Below, one piece after another: positions 48,101 through 60,334 of a stretch of DNA of 64,000 nt. Each line of letters starts with the position of its first letter. Positions within the stretch are counted from its first letter, which is position 1. The stretch covers positions 558,001 to 622,000 of the forward strand of contig OZ234498.1 of NCBI GenBank assembly GCA_965153455.1, written 5' to 3'. This stretch comes from Sphagnum compactum. Lineage: Eukaryota > Bryophyta > Sphagnopsida > Sphagnales. The notes beneath the pieces were generated by a model. The model had not been told where the DNA came from, searched no databases, and saw only the letters and a list, made by a program, of their open reading frames with translations. The position numbers were made by a program, and so were the translations under genes.

Positions 48101-50525
48101 TATGGTTCTAATTAAATGGCTTTTGCAAAAATTGACACTTATGCATATCAAGTTCTTCTTACAAGTCTCAAAATTAAATAGATTAAAATAATTTGATTAA
48201 TTGGCCATTTCACTAAATTGCTATCAATAAACGGGTCTTAAAATTTTGAAAAAAATCTTGTTATTTGATACCAAGTATATGCAATTTTTTTAAAAAATTA
48301 AAATTTATTTAAAATTGATATATTTTGAAATGTTATATTTACCCTTATTTGATTGATATATTAAAATGAACATACCTAACCAACACTAGAAAACATTGTG
48401 TGACCTAAAAAATAAATATTGAGCTTTTTGCATATTTAAACAAATTTTACACAATATTTCGAACCATTCAGATTTACCTACCAACCCAAAATCCTTAGTC
48501 ACACAAAATACATCATGTTACAATAGACTCATTAAATAAAACCCAAAGATCCCAAGTGTCATACTTGTCTAAAACACCCATGTAGTGGAAGATAATAGTG
48601 CTATAAAGACTTTCACAATTCAAAATCTCCAAGTTATTCCAAAATTTTCAACATCATACTAACCATGCAAATCCGAAATGTTTAAATCCCCATTACAATC
48701 TCCAACTAGTCTCAACCAAAAATGTGCATGTGTTGATCTACCTTCTATTTTTTTGATTTAATGTTTTTCCATAAACATGGTTTCATAGCCCTTGAGAAGT
48801 CCAAGATTTGTTATTTAACACCACCTTCATGTTATACCAAATATGCCTCCAACCATCTAGTTTTTCACACCCTTGAAAAAAAACCTTCTCCTCCTTTTCA
48901 CCGAAGACCTTCTAGAACCTTCCTTGCTTAACACACCTTTTATTAGTCCCCAAACAACAACACTTTCAACACATTCACTTAGCACCTCCAAAAACTTGAT
49001 CATTCAAAACATCCACACTAATAACATCCACACCAATTGCTTGTTGTAGCCACAATCAATGAGCAATTTTCAAACCTTAATAATGATAATCAATATGCAA
49101 ACTTTGAAGTTCAACCTTGTTACATGTTACAATTGCTTCAACATGTTCCATATTACCTCATCTATAAATTTATACTATGTTTCTTGCCACCAATGGAGGG
49201 CCCTAGTGCTTTGATAGTTTTTCTTTTAGCAATGGTTTTTGGGCTTCGTATTACCCAACTTGCATACCGATATTCTCCCTACTCCCACCAAAGGAAGACC
49301 TTGGGGCCCTTAGTGGCTTGTTCATTCTTCCTTTGACAATAATTTTTAAAGCTTTTATATAGCTTTTAAATAAGATATTTAAAGACCAAGGTTAGTCTTC
49401 TAGGTTTTCATTCCAAAAATATTTAATTTGTATTTCTATAATTTTTTTCATGTGTGAAATTGCTTCTTTGATTAATAACTAAATTTGACCCTTCTAAATT
49501 TAATTAGAAAATAGATTATATCTATGCAATGGGCATTGGACAAGTGCATTATTTACATGATGTTTATAGCAATAATTACAATGATGTTAGAAAGATGTTT
49601 AGTTCTCCCATGGAAAGGCCAATCACCTCAACAAATTTAAAATAAATTGCATTGATTTCTAAAGGTTTGTCAAAAATAGTTAATCAACAAGGTTAATTAG
49701 AGAGTTTTGGTATAAGGTAAAAGCACATGCCCAAGGGCACTATTAAAAATTAGACCTAAAAAGATTTTTTTTTGTAAGAATTGTTAAGATGGCAAGAAGG
49801 TCGGCAACCACTCAAATGCATAGTACCGATAGTAATGTCTTTTAATTTAAAAAAGTTGAAAGAATAGGAACTTTACATTTGTTAGAATGTGTGTTGTGGG
49901 TGCTATCCTATTTTTAAAAGGTTTAAGTTTTTTAAATACATAAATACAATTTTATTTTTGAAAACCCAAGCTTGGTCCTACATTTTAGGCAAGTTATTGC
50001 ATTTAATTGGTTATATATAATTAATATTTGATATTCTTTTTTTTTTGAATTGTGTGCATTAGTTGAACAAATTAATATTACAATTTTATTTTTGTTTAGT
50101 TATATGTAATGGAAAACGAACTAGACCTTGTTTTAAATTGAATCAATTTTCAATTCTTAATGAAAATGAACAAAAATAAAAATTTGACAAATCTACAAAA
50201 AAAATGTTTCAAGACTAAATTAGAGGTTTCATCAAAAACCAATTAAAAGAAAGTTAAAATTAGGATCAAAGATTCCTTTTGAATCATAAACCAAACAACA
50301 ATGGTTCTCACCTTGATAATTATCAAACATCATCATTTATCATATCCACAATTAAAACCCACCCCATCAATTTTCATTACAAAAGAATACTATTATTTTG
50401 ATAACCATCCTATAAATTAAAGATGAAAATATGAAAAATCACCCAAGACATCTACAAAAATCCAAAGATAATTTTCAATTTTAAAGATTTAGGATGAAGA
50501 GGGCTACCTATTTTAAGGTGGGTAG

Positions 50526-50550
50526 TATATATATATATATATATATATAT
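50526..50550. repeat. (TA)n microsatellite
   Basis: About 12 uninterrupted TA units. Confidence 0.95.
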
Positions 50551-51189
50551 TGGTTGTAGGTGCATTTCAATGTGGTTGCATCCCAAAGTCCAATGTTTTT
50601 ATTTTAATGGATCATTTTGGTTAAATTTTTAAAAATGTTCTCCAATGTGTTAGTATCAACACATTAATCTTTTTTTTTTTAAATTTTAAAAAAAAAAAAC
50701 CAATCTGATTCTTACAACTATATGAGAATACCAAAACCACATGGTTTTTACAATAATGTAAAGTCAATTGCAAAATAGAAAGCCCATATTCAAAACATAA
50801 GAAACCCCCATAGAGTTTTCGGTTTTTAAGAGTTCAAAAGAGTGCAAATTTTAAAAACAAAAGTCACTATAAAACCCATTCTCTAGAAAATCCATTGAAA
50901 TTTGCATTGGTGCAAACTATTCACTCCTTATTGGGTAATGGATGTTTTTAGCAATTCAAATTAAAAACACGATTTGAAAAAATATATTGTCGCACCAAAA
51001 AACTTTTGAATTTTTCGCAAAGATTTGAATAATATTCTGGAGTGTCTTTTCTCTTCCCAGCAGAGCTTGTTTTTCATTTTGAAAGGATAGCAGCTGAATA
51101 GTGCTCAAAAACAGAGAGCTCAATAGAATGGCACAATACCTTCGGGATGTGGCACAATATCTTCTTGTCTCTTTGGCTTCCTTCCAATC

Positions 51190-52571
51190 TCATTCTTCAG
51201 CTTCTTCAGCTTCTGGCAAACAATTTGTGTCAGCAACAGGGTGGATCACAGTAGCTTCTGTAACTGATATTATCAACTTGCTCATTGCAACAAGCTTGCA
51301 CTCATAAGTGGTGGTACCCTGCATCAGCAAATGATAGCAAAGCCCAAACCTAATGCAACTATTTTCAACTGGAAATTGGAGGCTTTGGTGGAAGAAGAAG
51401 AGGAAAAAGGATGGTGGTTGTGCCTGACATAACAATTGAATGGGAGGGTAAGCAAGCAATCATCTAACATTGAAGTATGACAGGATTTTCAGGGCTTGCT
51501 ACAACACAATTCTCACTTGGCCTACTCACATTTTTCCAGATTCAACATTGTTGTGTTTCATACATAGTTCGACAGTTACAAATCTACAAAATTCCATTGA
51601 AATCTCCACAACCAACAGTTTGACAGTAACATGACAATTAATGCAATCATCATAACCTTATGAGAGTCACTCACAAATGTGTCAGACCATCACAAATAGT
51701 AGCATATTGAATCAGATACAATAGGGAAGGTTGAGGAAGGATTTTGAATTCAAAGGGAACAAGCAGCAGCAGTAGACAAGGTTACCTTACACCTGTCATC
51801 TTTGAAGGGCACAACACCTGCAACCAGTAGCAGAGAAATGGAGCTAGATGAGTAGAGAATTGTTGACAAGTTCAACATTTATGTATCTATGAAATTGCAG
51901 AGAACTCTCCACAATAAGCAGTTTGAAGATAATATGACAATAAGTGCAATCATCATAAGCTTATGAGAGTTGTGCACAAAGTGACAGACCATCACCAGAT
52001 AGAATGATGAAAGTTAAGGAAGGATTTCCAATTCAAAGGGAACAAGCGGCAGTAGACATGGTTACCTTACACCTGTTAGCTTTGAAGGCCAGACCGCCTG
52101 CAACCAGGAGCAAAGAAATGCAGATGGAAGAGTAGACAATTGTTGAGGCAAGTGCCTGACTTTCTCCAACAAAGAGAAGAACAACTGGACAACTACAAAT
52201 ATAAAAGCAGCATAGCACAAATCCCCCTGCTTTCCTCTTCCTGCAAGGATCTGTGATCAGCAGAGTAGTTGGTCATCATGAGAACAAACAAGAAGAGGGA
52301 AAAGCATGAAGTTTCTCTTGATGGAATCATGTGTCCTTGAACTCCTTGATCCATATACTGAAAATGAAGCATGGTAAACTCCAAACCGGATGATGATGAC
52401 AATGTGCGGAGCGAACTGAGGGAAGAATGGTGCAGGAAGAAATGGTGCAATTCCAATTCTCAGCAGCCAGCCATATGCGAGTTAGGGTTAGGTGAAGAGA
52501 GGCCATTTGGAACCTGCAAAGCTCAAGCTGTATTTCTGAGTTGCATTTTCTAACATTGCTTCTGAATCCAT
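51190..52571 (-). CDS. Small 72-aa protein of unknown function with two alternative 32-nt exons
   Basis: Minus-strand exons: 52571-52514 (ATG, preceded in frame by a TGA six codons upstream), then either 52097-52066 or 51817-51786, then 51318-51190 (stop). Every donor is GT and every acceptor cAG, and phases fit: exon 1 ends in phase 1, each middle exon is 32 nt, exon 3 starts in phase 0. The product begins MDSEAMLENATQKYSLSFAG, continues with GLAFKANRCK or VVPFKDDRCK, then GTTTYECKLVAMSKLIISV, and ends in the acidic tail PEAEEAEE. Using both middle exons or neither breaks the frame. I do not recognise the family; there is no signal peptide or membrane segment. It is divergent to ESF1 about 0.58 kb away and may share its promoter. 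The model rests on splice phase only. Confidence 0.6.
51590..52180. repeat. Tandem duplication of about 280-310 bp carrying the duplicated exon
   Basis: Copy 1 at about 51590-51880 and copy 2 at about 51900-52180 share, in order, tctccacaa, cagtttga, atgacaat-a-tgcaatcatcataa, agaccatcac, gaattcaaagggaacaag, gttaccttacacctgt and gcaaccag-agca-agaaatg. Divergence is moderate (small indels change the offset from 302 to 280), so the duplication is not recent. Confidence 0.85.
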
Positions 52572-53149
52572 CTCTCCAGGCTGGGCTCAATCAACACACG
52601 AGCCCCTGGAAGGTAAACTAAAGCGATTGAATCAAGCAGGAAAAGCCATGACAGGAAAAATGCAGGTTAGGGTTAGGGTTTATTGAGCGCCTCTGTTTTT
52701 CAGGGTTTATAAGGAGTTGCTGTGCAGCTTGGATTCTCTAGTGTGAGGAGGAATTTGAGTGCGGAAAGGAAGGGGAAGATGAAAGGGAGAACAGCGTAGA
52801 CCGGAGGGATTGAATTAAGCAGAAAAGCCATGACCGGAAAAACGCAGGAAGATGGCTAGGGTTAGGGTTTATTGAGCGCCACTGCTTTCTCAGGGTTTAT
52901 CATCAGGTCCTGTTGTGCAGCTTGCAATCTCGAGTGTGCGGAGTACTTCAGTTCGGAAAGGAAAGGGGAGACGGAAGGGAGAGCGCGGAGGACAGCGAGA
53001 GGGCACGATCTGAGGAGTTTATCAGGTGTTGTACAGCTACAATCTCTCGAGTGTGAGGAGGAATTTGAGTGCAGAAAGGAAGGGGAAGACGGACGGAAGG
53101 AGAGTGTGGGGCAGCGAGAAGCACGACCTGACGAAGCAAAGGCATCATC
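52572..53149. promoter_or_regulatory. Bidirectional promoter/5' UTR with telo-boxes and internal tandem repeats
   Basis: The interval separates the minus-strand small gene from ESF1. It has ggttagggttagggttt (about 52664-52681) and gctagggttagggttt (about 52855-52870): telo-box words. A TGGGCT element matching the plant site II core TGGGCY lies just inside exon 1 of the minus gene (52582-52587). Telo-box plus site II is the known signature of plant ribosomal-protein and ribosome-biogenesis genes. The interval is built of repeats: gttagggtttattgagcgcc recurs at 52672 and 52861, and a gtgtg(a/c)ggag ... ggaaaggaa-gggga block at 52741, 52934 and 53051. Confidence 0.7.
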
Positions 53150-56126
53150 ATGAAGGAGAGTAAAGCAAGCGGAAGGCCACGGCCTTCTGCTGGTGCCGCC
53201 ATAGAGGATCCCAGGTTCTCTCGCTTGCATTCCGATCCCCGGTTCCAGAGAATGCCGAAGAACAAGACCAAGGTCGCCATCGACTCGCGTTTCTCTCACA
53301 TGTTTTCGGATAAGAATTTCCATGGACCGCTCGGCGTGGATAAGCGAGGACGAGTAAAGAAGAAGAAAGAGACACAGCTTTTGGAGCGCTATTACAAGAT
53401 TGGCAATGACGGCAAACAGGAGGAGGAGGAGGAGGATGCAGAGAAATTCAATGATCAGGAAACTGTGAGTGAGGTAGCGGAAACTGTTGTCAAGACGCAG
53501 TCGGAGAAGGGCACGAGAGGCAAGAAAAATGCCAGAAGGCAGAAGAATATCTCACGGAAGGAAGAAGAACAAGAAGAACAAGAGAGTCTCACTCGGAACC
53601 GCAAGAAGGGCGTGAGGTCAGAATCAAACGTGAAGGAAACCAAAAGTAAACGTGATCTAGAAGGTGATGAAAGCTTGGAGGAGGACCTGGATAGTGAGGG
53701 AGGTTCTGAGGAGGGGAATGAGGAAGAAGATAGTGCAGTGAGCCTTGGAAGAAAGGAGAGGGCAGGAGATAGGACATTGGTAGAGGCTGTAGAAGATTCA
53801 TCAGAGGATGGAGGACTCTCAGATGCTGTTGTTGATAGTGATCTAGAAGAGACATCTTCCTCTTCCTCCTCATCTTCTTCAGAAGGTGAGAGTGACAAGG
53901 AAGATGATGAAGCAGCAGGAGAGGAGGAAGCTGAGAAAGTGCCGACCACGAATGAAGAAACACAAAGATTAGCTTTGATGAATATGGACTGGGAGCATAT
54001 CAAGGCCATGGACCTGCTTGTGCTCCTGCGATCCTTCTTGCCAAAGGGCGGACGTGTCGATTCTGTCACTGTTTATCCATCAGAATTTGGCTTGAAGCAA
54101 ATGGAAGAGGAAGAGGTAGGTGCAGCTCAGACACTTTGAATTTAGCTTCTATATCTTTGGGATGTTTTGCTTGTCGTTTCTGGTCCAGACTTGTGACCAT
54201 CAAAGGTATAGAGAAACTCCGGTGGATTGCCTATTGTGATTTTGTTCATGGTTACAAGTCAGTAATACAAGCTTCTGAACTCAGGTTCATGGACCCAAAT
54301 CAGTCTTTGAGAATGAAGATGAAGATGAAGATGAGGACAAGGATGAGATTGATATGGAGAAGCTACGGAGGTATGAGAAGGACAAGCTTAGATATTACTA
54401 TGCAGTTGCAGAGTGTGACTCAAAGGCGACGGCCAATTCTTTGTATCAGCAGTGTGATGGATTGGAATTTGAGCGGACATCAAACACGCTCGATCTGCGC
54501 TTCATTCCAGATGACATGAAATTTGAGAGGGCTCCACGGGATGTGGCAACAGAAGTGTTAGGTGGATACAAGGCTCCTGAATTTGAGACTCGTGCTCTGC
54601 AACATAGCAATGTGAAGCTGACTTGGGATGATGATGAACCCACCCGTGTGAAGGCATTGCGAAGGAAGTTTGATGCTGACCAGTTGAACGAAATGGATTT
54701 CAGGTTTGTGTTGAACATTTTCTGGGCCCAGATTTATTGGCACAATCAGGATGGAATTGGTGGGGGATGATAGGTCAAGAAGTTTCAGGCAGAGACTGCT
54801 GTCTTTGTGCAATGTTGATTTTTGTGTGGACCAACATGTCCCTTGAAGAGCATTCTCTTGGCTATATAAGCCTGTGAAAGCTACAACTTTGATACCCAGC
54901 AACCACGAGATCTGTGTGATGTGGTTGCTGTGTGAGATCATTGTCTACTTTTATCACTATGGTTTTTTTTGTTTTTCAGATCTTACCTGGCCTCAGAGTC
55001 AGAAGAGGAAGAGGAAGGAGGGGACGATCATGTTGATGCAGAGCTGGAAGTTTTGGAGGGTTCAGAAATGGGTTTGGATGCCACAGGTGACCAAAAGTCA
55101 GAAGAAGGCAAGTCAACAAAACTCCGGGATAAATACCGGTCACTACTACTGGAAGACATAGGAGAGGACTCTGTGGTTGGTGGAAAATCACGAAAGAAGG
55201 ATGTTGACATGGAAGTGACTTTCCACACAGGGTTGAGTGAGCTCAGCCAGAAATTACTTCAGAAAAAGGAGGCAAAGAAAGCAGGTGATGAGACGGTTTG
55301 GGAAGCCTACTTGAGAAAGAGAAAGGAGAAGAAGGCACAGCGAAAGAAAAGTGCACGCAATGCCCGAAGCTCTGATGCTGAGTTGTCAGAAGAGGAGATG
55401 GGTAGCCCACACACAGGAGGAGATCCCTTCTTTACCCATGATGAAAATGGCTTCAATGACCCTTTCTTTGCCAGTGACAGTGAAGCTCCCCCCAAAGATG
55501 AACCATCAAGATCTAAGAAGGTATCCAAGGGTGGTAAGGTAGAGAGAACTGGTGATGAGGAACGAGCTAAGCAGAGAGAGGAGGTAAAGATCAAAAGGAA
55601 GGAAGAAGAGAGAAGCAAGGCAGAGCTGGAGCTCCTTCTCATGGATGATGATGGAGTTCAAGTGGGTGCTCGTGGCTTCAACCTCAAGAGCAAGAAAGAT
55701 AAAAGGAAGAAGGATAGGGGCAAAAAGAGAGCTGATAAAGGCAAAGATGAAGAACAACAAGATGATGAAGACAAATTGGCTACAGCAGATATCAATGACC
55801 CTCGGTTTGCATCTCTGTTCTCAAGTCACCATTTTGCAATTGATCCCACAAACCCTCAGTTCCGTAAGTCCACAGCACAGCTCAAGATAATGGCTGAGTC
55901 GCAAAAACGGCGGAGGGAACAATCTGAAGCTGGTTTGGAGAGTAGGCTAGAAGGTCAAGATGGGCTGGATGCCTCACACTTAAAAAACAATAATAGCCTT
56001 GGAGCTGAGGATGTGACAGGTACCACTGATCAGAAAAGGAAAGCAGAGATATCTTCATTAGTACGCTCGCTTAAGCGAAAAGTAGGAGGTAAACTGGGGA
56101 CTACCAGTAAAAGGTTGGTGTCATGA
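53150..56126 (+). CDS. ESF1: ESF1 homologue, nucleolar pre-rRNA processing factor (NUC153 domain)
   Basis: Three exons in phase: 53150-54115, 54285-54703, 54980-56126; 843 aa (human ESF1 about 850). ESF1 is an essential nucleolar protein of the small-subunit processome, needed for 18S rRNA maturation. Features: N-terminal DPRFSRLHSDPRFQRMPK and IDSRFSHMFSDKNF typical of the family; acidic and Lys/Glu-rich disordered segments with a serine run followed by EGESDKED (likely CK2 sites); a conserved core starting NMDWEHIKAMDLLVLL (from 278) and TVYPSEFG, continuing across the first intron as VHGPKSVFENEDEDEDED and EKLRRYEKDKLRYYYAVAEC; DGLEFERTSNTLDLRFIPDD; and a C-terminal NUC153 domain DPRFASLFSSHHFAIDPTNP (about 732-775). 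Highly basic stretches would serve as nuclear/nucleolar signals. Telo-boxes upstream agree with co-regulation of ribosome biogenesis. The first ATG in frame is used. Confidence 0.95.
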
Positions 56127-57042
56127 TCTTTTGTATTCAGATTGTTGAGCACAGTTTGCTTGCACCAATAAAACCATTTTGTTCTGACCCTGAATCTGGA
56201 GTATTGTATGATTGGTTGCAAGAAACTGAGTGAAAGTCTGTGTCTGCACCCCTGAATATTCAAGAGGTGGCACTTTTCTTTGTAATATTTGGCAGTCTGA
56301 CTTGCTATGTGACTTATTTGGTAGACCACCAAGTATTGTGTCAAATTTTGCCTACGCGGATGATGGGACTGTGCAAGATTACATCTTCAAAGCACAACAT
56401 GCAAGGAACTGGCAACTTGACTTGCACCTTGAGTGACCAGATGTCTAGGACATGTTTGGAGTGCCCAAGGTTAATAAAACTTGTGTACCTGCACAGCCAG
56501 TCAAGAGGTGTTTGAGCAGGTCACAGTTGTGGGTGGCAGATGTCAATGACTGCAACCATTGTGCCCTCTGATTCCCATGGCTTGAATCCTTTGGACTATG
56601 TGGTTCAGGAACTTTGGAGATCCACACCTACAATCTGAGATGCAAATGTCTTATGACTACTCTTCCTCAACAATACCAATGTTTTTTCCAGATATTTAGA
56701 CAGTCTCCTACAAAGAATTGTTTGAGACTCATCTTCTTTTGCTCAAAGATCTCTCTGAGCGCTTGGAAGGTGGACTAAATTTTCTAAGTTTGTAACAGTG
56801 CAAGCTTGAGCAAGAAGTTTTATTGTTGGAACAGTTGAGTGTTTTGGAATGGCTAGTCTGCTTCTCTTCTTGCCTTCTGTACACCTGTTGTTTATGAAAA
56901 GCATATTCTGAATCATAGCACATCACAGCCATTTCTGCAGGTATATGTCTTGTGTCACATACTTTAAGGATTGTGCTTGCTGGATTGTGGGAGGGATAGA
57001 GTGAGAGAGTTGAGTGGCAAGGGGCTGGTGGTGGGGCAGGGG
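56127..57042 (+). other. ESF1 3' UTR and F-box gene upstream region
   Basis: A polyadenylation signal AATAAA at 56167-56172 lies 40 bases after the ESF1 stop. The remaining 870 bp hold short ORFs without motifs and presumably include the promoter and 5' UTR of the next gene. No other gene seen. Confidence 0.5.
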
Positions 57043-59428
57043 ATGGAGAGTTGCAAAATTGCTGAACAAAATGGCATGAGTCAATTTCTTGATTTCACCC
57101 TGGAGGCCATTAACAGCAAAGGAGAGAGCAACGACAAGAAGTCCATGGTAATCTCATCTGACAATGCCAACATGTGGGATCAACAATGTGCAATTTCAAG
57201 TAGAGAATGTGATGAGGTTCCACACATTCCAATGAAGCTTAGCATGAAATTTTGGAACAGTTTTATGGGTGGGTGACATTGGAATTCATCATAATGGTCT
57301 TTTTCGGGAAGAGATTGTTTGACGATGGTCTCTGAAGGTCTAGGGTTTGTTTCAAGTGGATAGGGGTAATGAGAAGTGAAGCAGCGCATTTGATGTGTTA
57401 CCAGTCACAGAGAATCCAAAGCTCAAACAGTATCATATGTGAGATTATCTGTGAATTTGTAACATTGCAGTTGCATGTTTACTGTAGGAGTATCAAAAGG
57501 GTGAAGACGTTGAAGAGGAAGATTTGATAGCAAGACAGTGTGCTCAGCTCAGTATTCCAACTGAGGGATTGGAGCTGTGTCTTGCAAGGCTTCCCATTCG
57601 ATCTATTGCCATTGCACGCACAGTATGTAAGACATGGTTTGCTCTTCTTTCTTTTCCACCACACAGTTTGTCTTCTGCCATCATCTCCCACTCTTTATTG
57701 ACCTTTTGTTCTCCCTTGCTCAACAAGCAATGCCCCCTGACATCCCAAGGGGAATCATCACCTTCTGTTGTACCTTCCAACCCATCACCCTCCCCTTTGA
57801 GACACTCCAATTCTGTGGAGGATTTAGAAAGAATACCCTTTTTGTTGCATGCCTCTTCCTGTCTGGCATCAACATCTTCGCCCTTTTCCCAGCCCTTAAT
57901 ATTGAACCAATCCTTCTCTTCAAGAGATGAATCGCCCATTTCATCAGCAATCTCTCCTTGTGCCTCTTTCTTCCCCACAAGTCAATCTCCCTTATCCCAC
58001 AGCCCTGCCTACATCTCACCGAGGAACTCACCCATTTCTCTCTTCTCAGAGAGCTCCACCCCTCACTCCCAAGGTGGCTCATTTCTTTCATGTATCTCTG
58101 TCTCACCTAATAGCTCTTCACCTCACTCATCTAACCCTACTATTGACATTTCTCCAGACCTCTCCTTCCACAATTTGGCAGCTCAACCTCATGGTCTTTC
58201 TCCTCGTCATTTATCATTTCAAAAATCAAGCGCATGTTTCATCACTTCACCTGTGCAAAGCTCAACACATGTTTCATTTGTTGATCTTCTTGCGCCCTCA
58301 TCACGGTCTGTTGAACGAACTAGCCCTTTAGCACCATCCTCATGTTCTTTGTTGCACAGCCTCACATCCTCATCTGTGTACTGCACCCCTTCTTTGCACC
58401 TGCCACCACATTTAGTTTCACTCCGCAAGAGTGTAGGCGCACAGGAACCTTGGTTATTTGTGCTCGGCTGGTTGCCTCTCCACACTGATCGACGGAAAGC
58501 CATCATCCAAGCCTATGACCCATCCTTCAACTGCTGGCACTCCCGACCTGCTGAGATCCTTCATGGGCGCTCTTTCTATTCAGTGGTTGCTGCAGGAGGT
58601 TTGATTTATGTGCTTGGGGGATGCCATGAAATCAACAGACCACAAGCAACAGTCTTGGTGTACAATCCTCTCACAAATATATGGAAGGAGGCATCACCGA
58701 TGCTGCACCCACGGTCTAAACCTGCAGCTGGAGTGTTCAGATACACATTCAAGTCAAGAACTCTATATGAACACGAAGAGCAAGGGTGGTTGCACCATCA
58801 CTTTGGAGAAGGCACTCAGAAGATCATTGTTGCAGGTGGGGAAGGAGGAATTTGTGAGCAGCTTCAATCAGCTGAGATCTATGACCCTGAAACAGACTCC
58901 TGGGAGGAGATTGAGAGCTTGCCCCTGGACTACAAAGGAGTCGAAGGTCATGCAGCAGTCTGTAATGGCAAATTCTTTGTATGTTCACAGCCCACAAAGA
59001 TTGCAGCTTACGATCTGAGGAGAGGCACATGGAGCAAAATTCAGGTACTCCATGGTACACCATATCCTCATGGTTGGGGAGGCAATTTCCGTTTGGTAGC
59101 TTGCGAAGGGCACAGCCTTCTCATGGTGGGTGTCCCATGGGGTCCAGAAGGACAAAAGTCAATGAAGATGTGGAAATTTCAAGAAGCGACACTTCAGTGG
59201 CTGGAATTGGCCTCCCCACAGAGCAGTGGTGTGTGGTCTAACGAAGAGATTTGGTCTTGTTATGCTGCTGCTGGAAAGCAGGAGCTTTATGTCTTTAGTT
59301 TGAGTGAGTCCCCAGGTTTCTTGGGGGCTGTATGTGTGTTCTCGCCCAAAGGTATGAAATGGCATCAAGTTGCTCATATGCAAGATAGAGGCCCTCCTCG
59401 GAAGCTTGCAGTGGTGGTCCCTCTTTGA
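57043..59428 (+). CDS. F-box/kelch-repeat protein with long Ser/Pro-rich linker
   Basis: The main exon is 57488-59428, entered through a tgtag acceptor. A first exon 57043-57147 (ATGGAGAGTTGC start, donor atg/gtaatc) joins in phase to give about 681 aa; another in-phase donor after 57216 is possible, so the N-terminus is uncertain. F-box at about residues 58-89: IPTEGLELCLARLPIRSIAI then ARTVCKTWFALL, the surface that binds SKP1/ASK in SCF ubiquitin ligases. Residues about 90-350 are a Ser/Pro/His-rich, probably disordered segment, much longer than in ordinary plant F-box/kelch proteins (usually 350-450 aa in total). From about 355, kelch blades: AYDPSFNCWHSRPA, GGLIYVLGGCHEINRPQA, VYNPLTNIWKEASPM, VAGGEGGICEQLQSAEIYDP, AYDLRRGTWSKI. 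The substrate is unknown. Confidence 0.85.
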
Positions 59429-60334
59429 TCTTGGCCCTCTTTAGAGCGAAAGGAGGGTTACCATAAGAACGGAATTCATTGAGCAGCACCATTCACATGT
59501 GAACATCAATGTGCTTGAGTAACTGTAATAAAGCTTCTCTTTCACAGGTGAAATTGCAGGGTATGTGATCTATCATCTGAGCATCAGTTGTGCAGAGTTG
59601 ACAACACACTACATGCTCAGATAACATCAGATCCACATAAACAAATGCTTACATGGGTTTCTTAGTACTGCACAAATGCTAATTTAACATCAAGTAATTT
59701 CTGCAGTGCTGTGTCATAAGCAAGGTGCACATTGAATTTTTCATCATTAAGATTGTTTGACAAAATCCACATGGAAGGACCGACCGAAGATGCAGAGGAT
59801 TACATTACCACTGTACCATCAAAGCACACCATGATGTTGACGTAGTGTAGAATGAAGAGTCATTGCCACCATGTCACAAGAATCTTTGATGTAGCCTAAA
59901 CTTTTTGGCCACCATAACACTCACAGCATTCTATTATGAAAGTCTCTTTGGAGGAAATCAGGTAATGGAAGCAGCTACTCAGTTCACAATCTGCACTTCC
60001 ATGCTCTGGACTTAGTCCAACCCTTTATAATGCAGTTGAACACAAGTGTGTACACATGACAGCCAATCCTGCAGCCTATCTAAAGCCTCGTCTTCTAGAA
60101 TCTGAGAAGCTCCTTGGCTGCTTGACAGGGAACAGTTCTCCTTTGCACAACAGTAACATGGGCTCTAACAATAGAAACCCAACACCTTAACACTCCATAA
60201 ATAAACAGTTCACCGTTCAAGTATCAAGTGCAGGAACTCGACATAATCAGAGAATATAATCCCACAGCCTCTGTGTGCTAATATTAGCACATCTTAGCTC
60301 TGACACATGTGGAAGAATTATTTTCCTGAAGGAC
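59429..60334. other. Convergent 3' regions of the F-box and GH53 genes
   Basis: AATAAA at 59527-59532, 100 bases after the F-box stop, is a likely poly(A) signal. The middle of the interval has no supported gene and probably includes the 3' UTR of the minus-strand GH53 gene, whose stop is at 60335-60337. Confidence 0.5.

Larger units (their letters stand above)
44341..51189. other. AT-rich repeat desert
   Basis: No gene supported. Contains (AC)n at 45069-45103, a TACC-type tract at about 45560-45615, (TA)n at 50526-50550, and a short hairpin at about 47558-47604. ORFs such as 46797-47072 and 49037-49336 lack motifs and codon signal. Confidence 0.45.

Noticed and set aside
52033-52218. Two-helix membrane-like reading of the minus strand across the duplicated region
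   Set aside because: The hydrophobic run is the pyrimidine-rich intron end before the 32-nt exon; splice sites explain it better than a coding reading.
53455-54069. 204-codon Ser-rich ORF on the minus strand
   Set aside because: Antisense shadow of the Glu/Lys-rich ESF1 exon 1; GAG/GAA codons read as CTC/TTC on the other strand.
57634-58331. Alternative-frame plus-strand ORFs within the F-box gene
   Set aside because: Overlap the 646-codon open exon that carries F-box and kelch motifs; the C-rich composition keeps several frames open.
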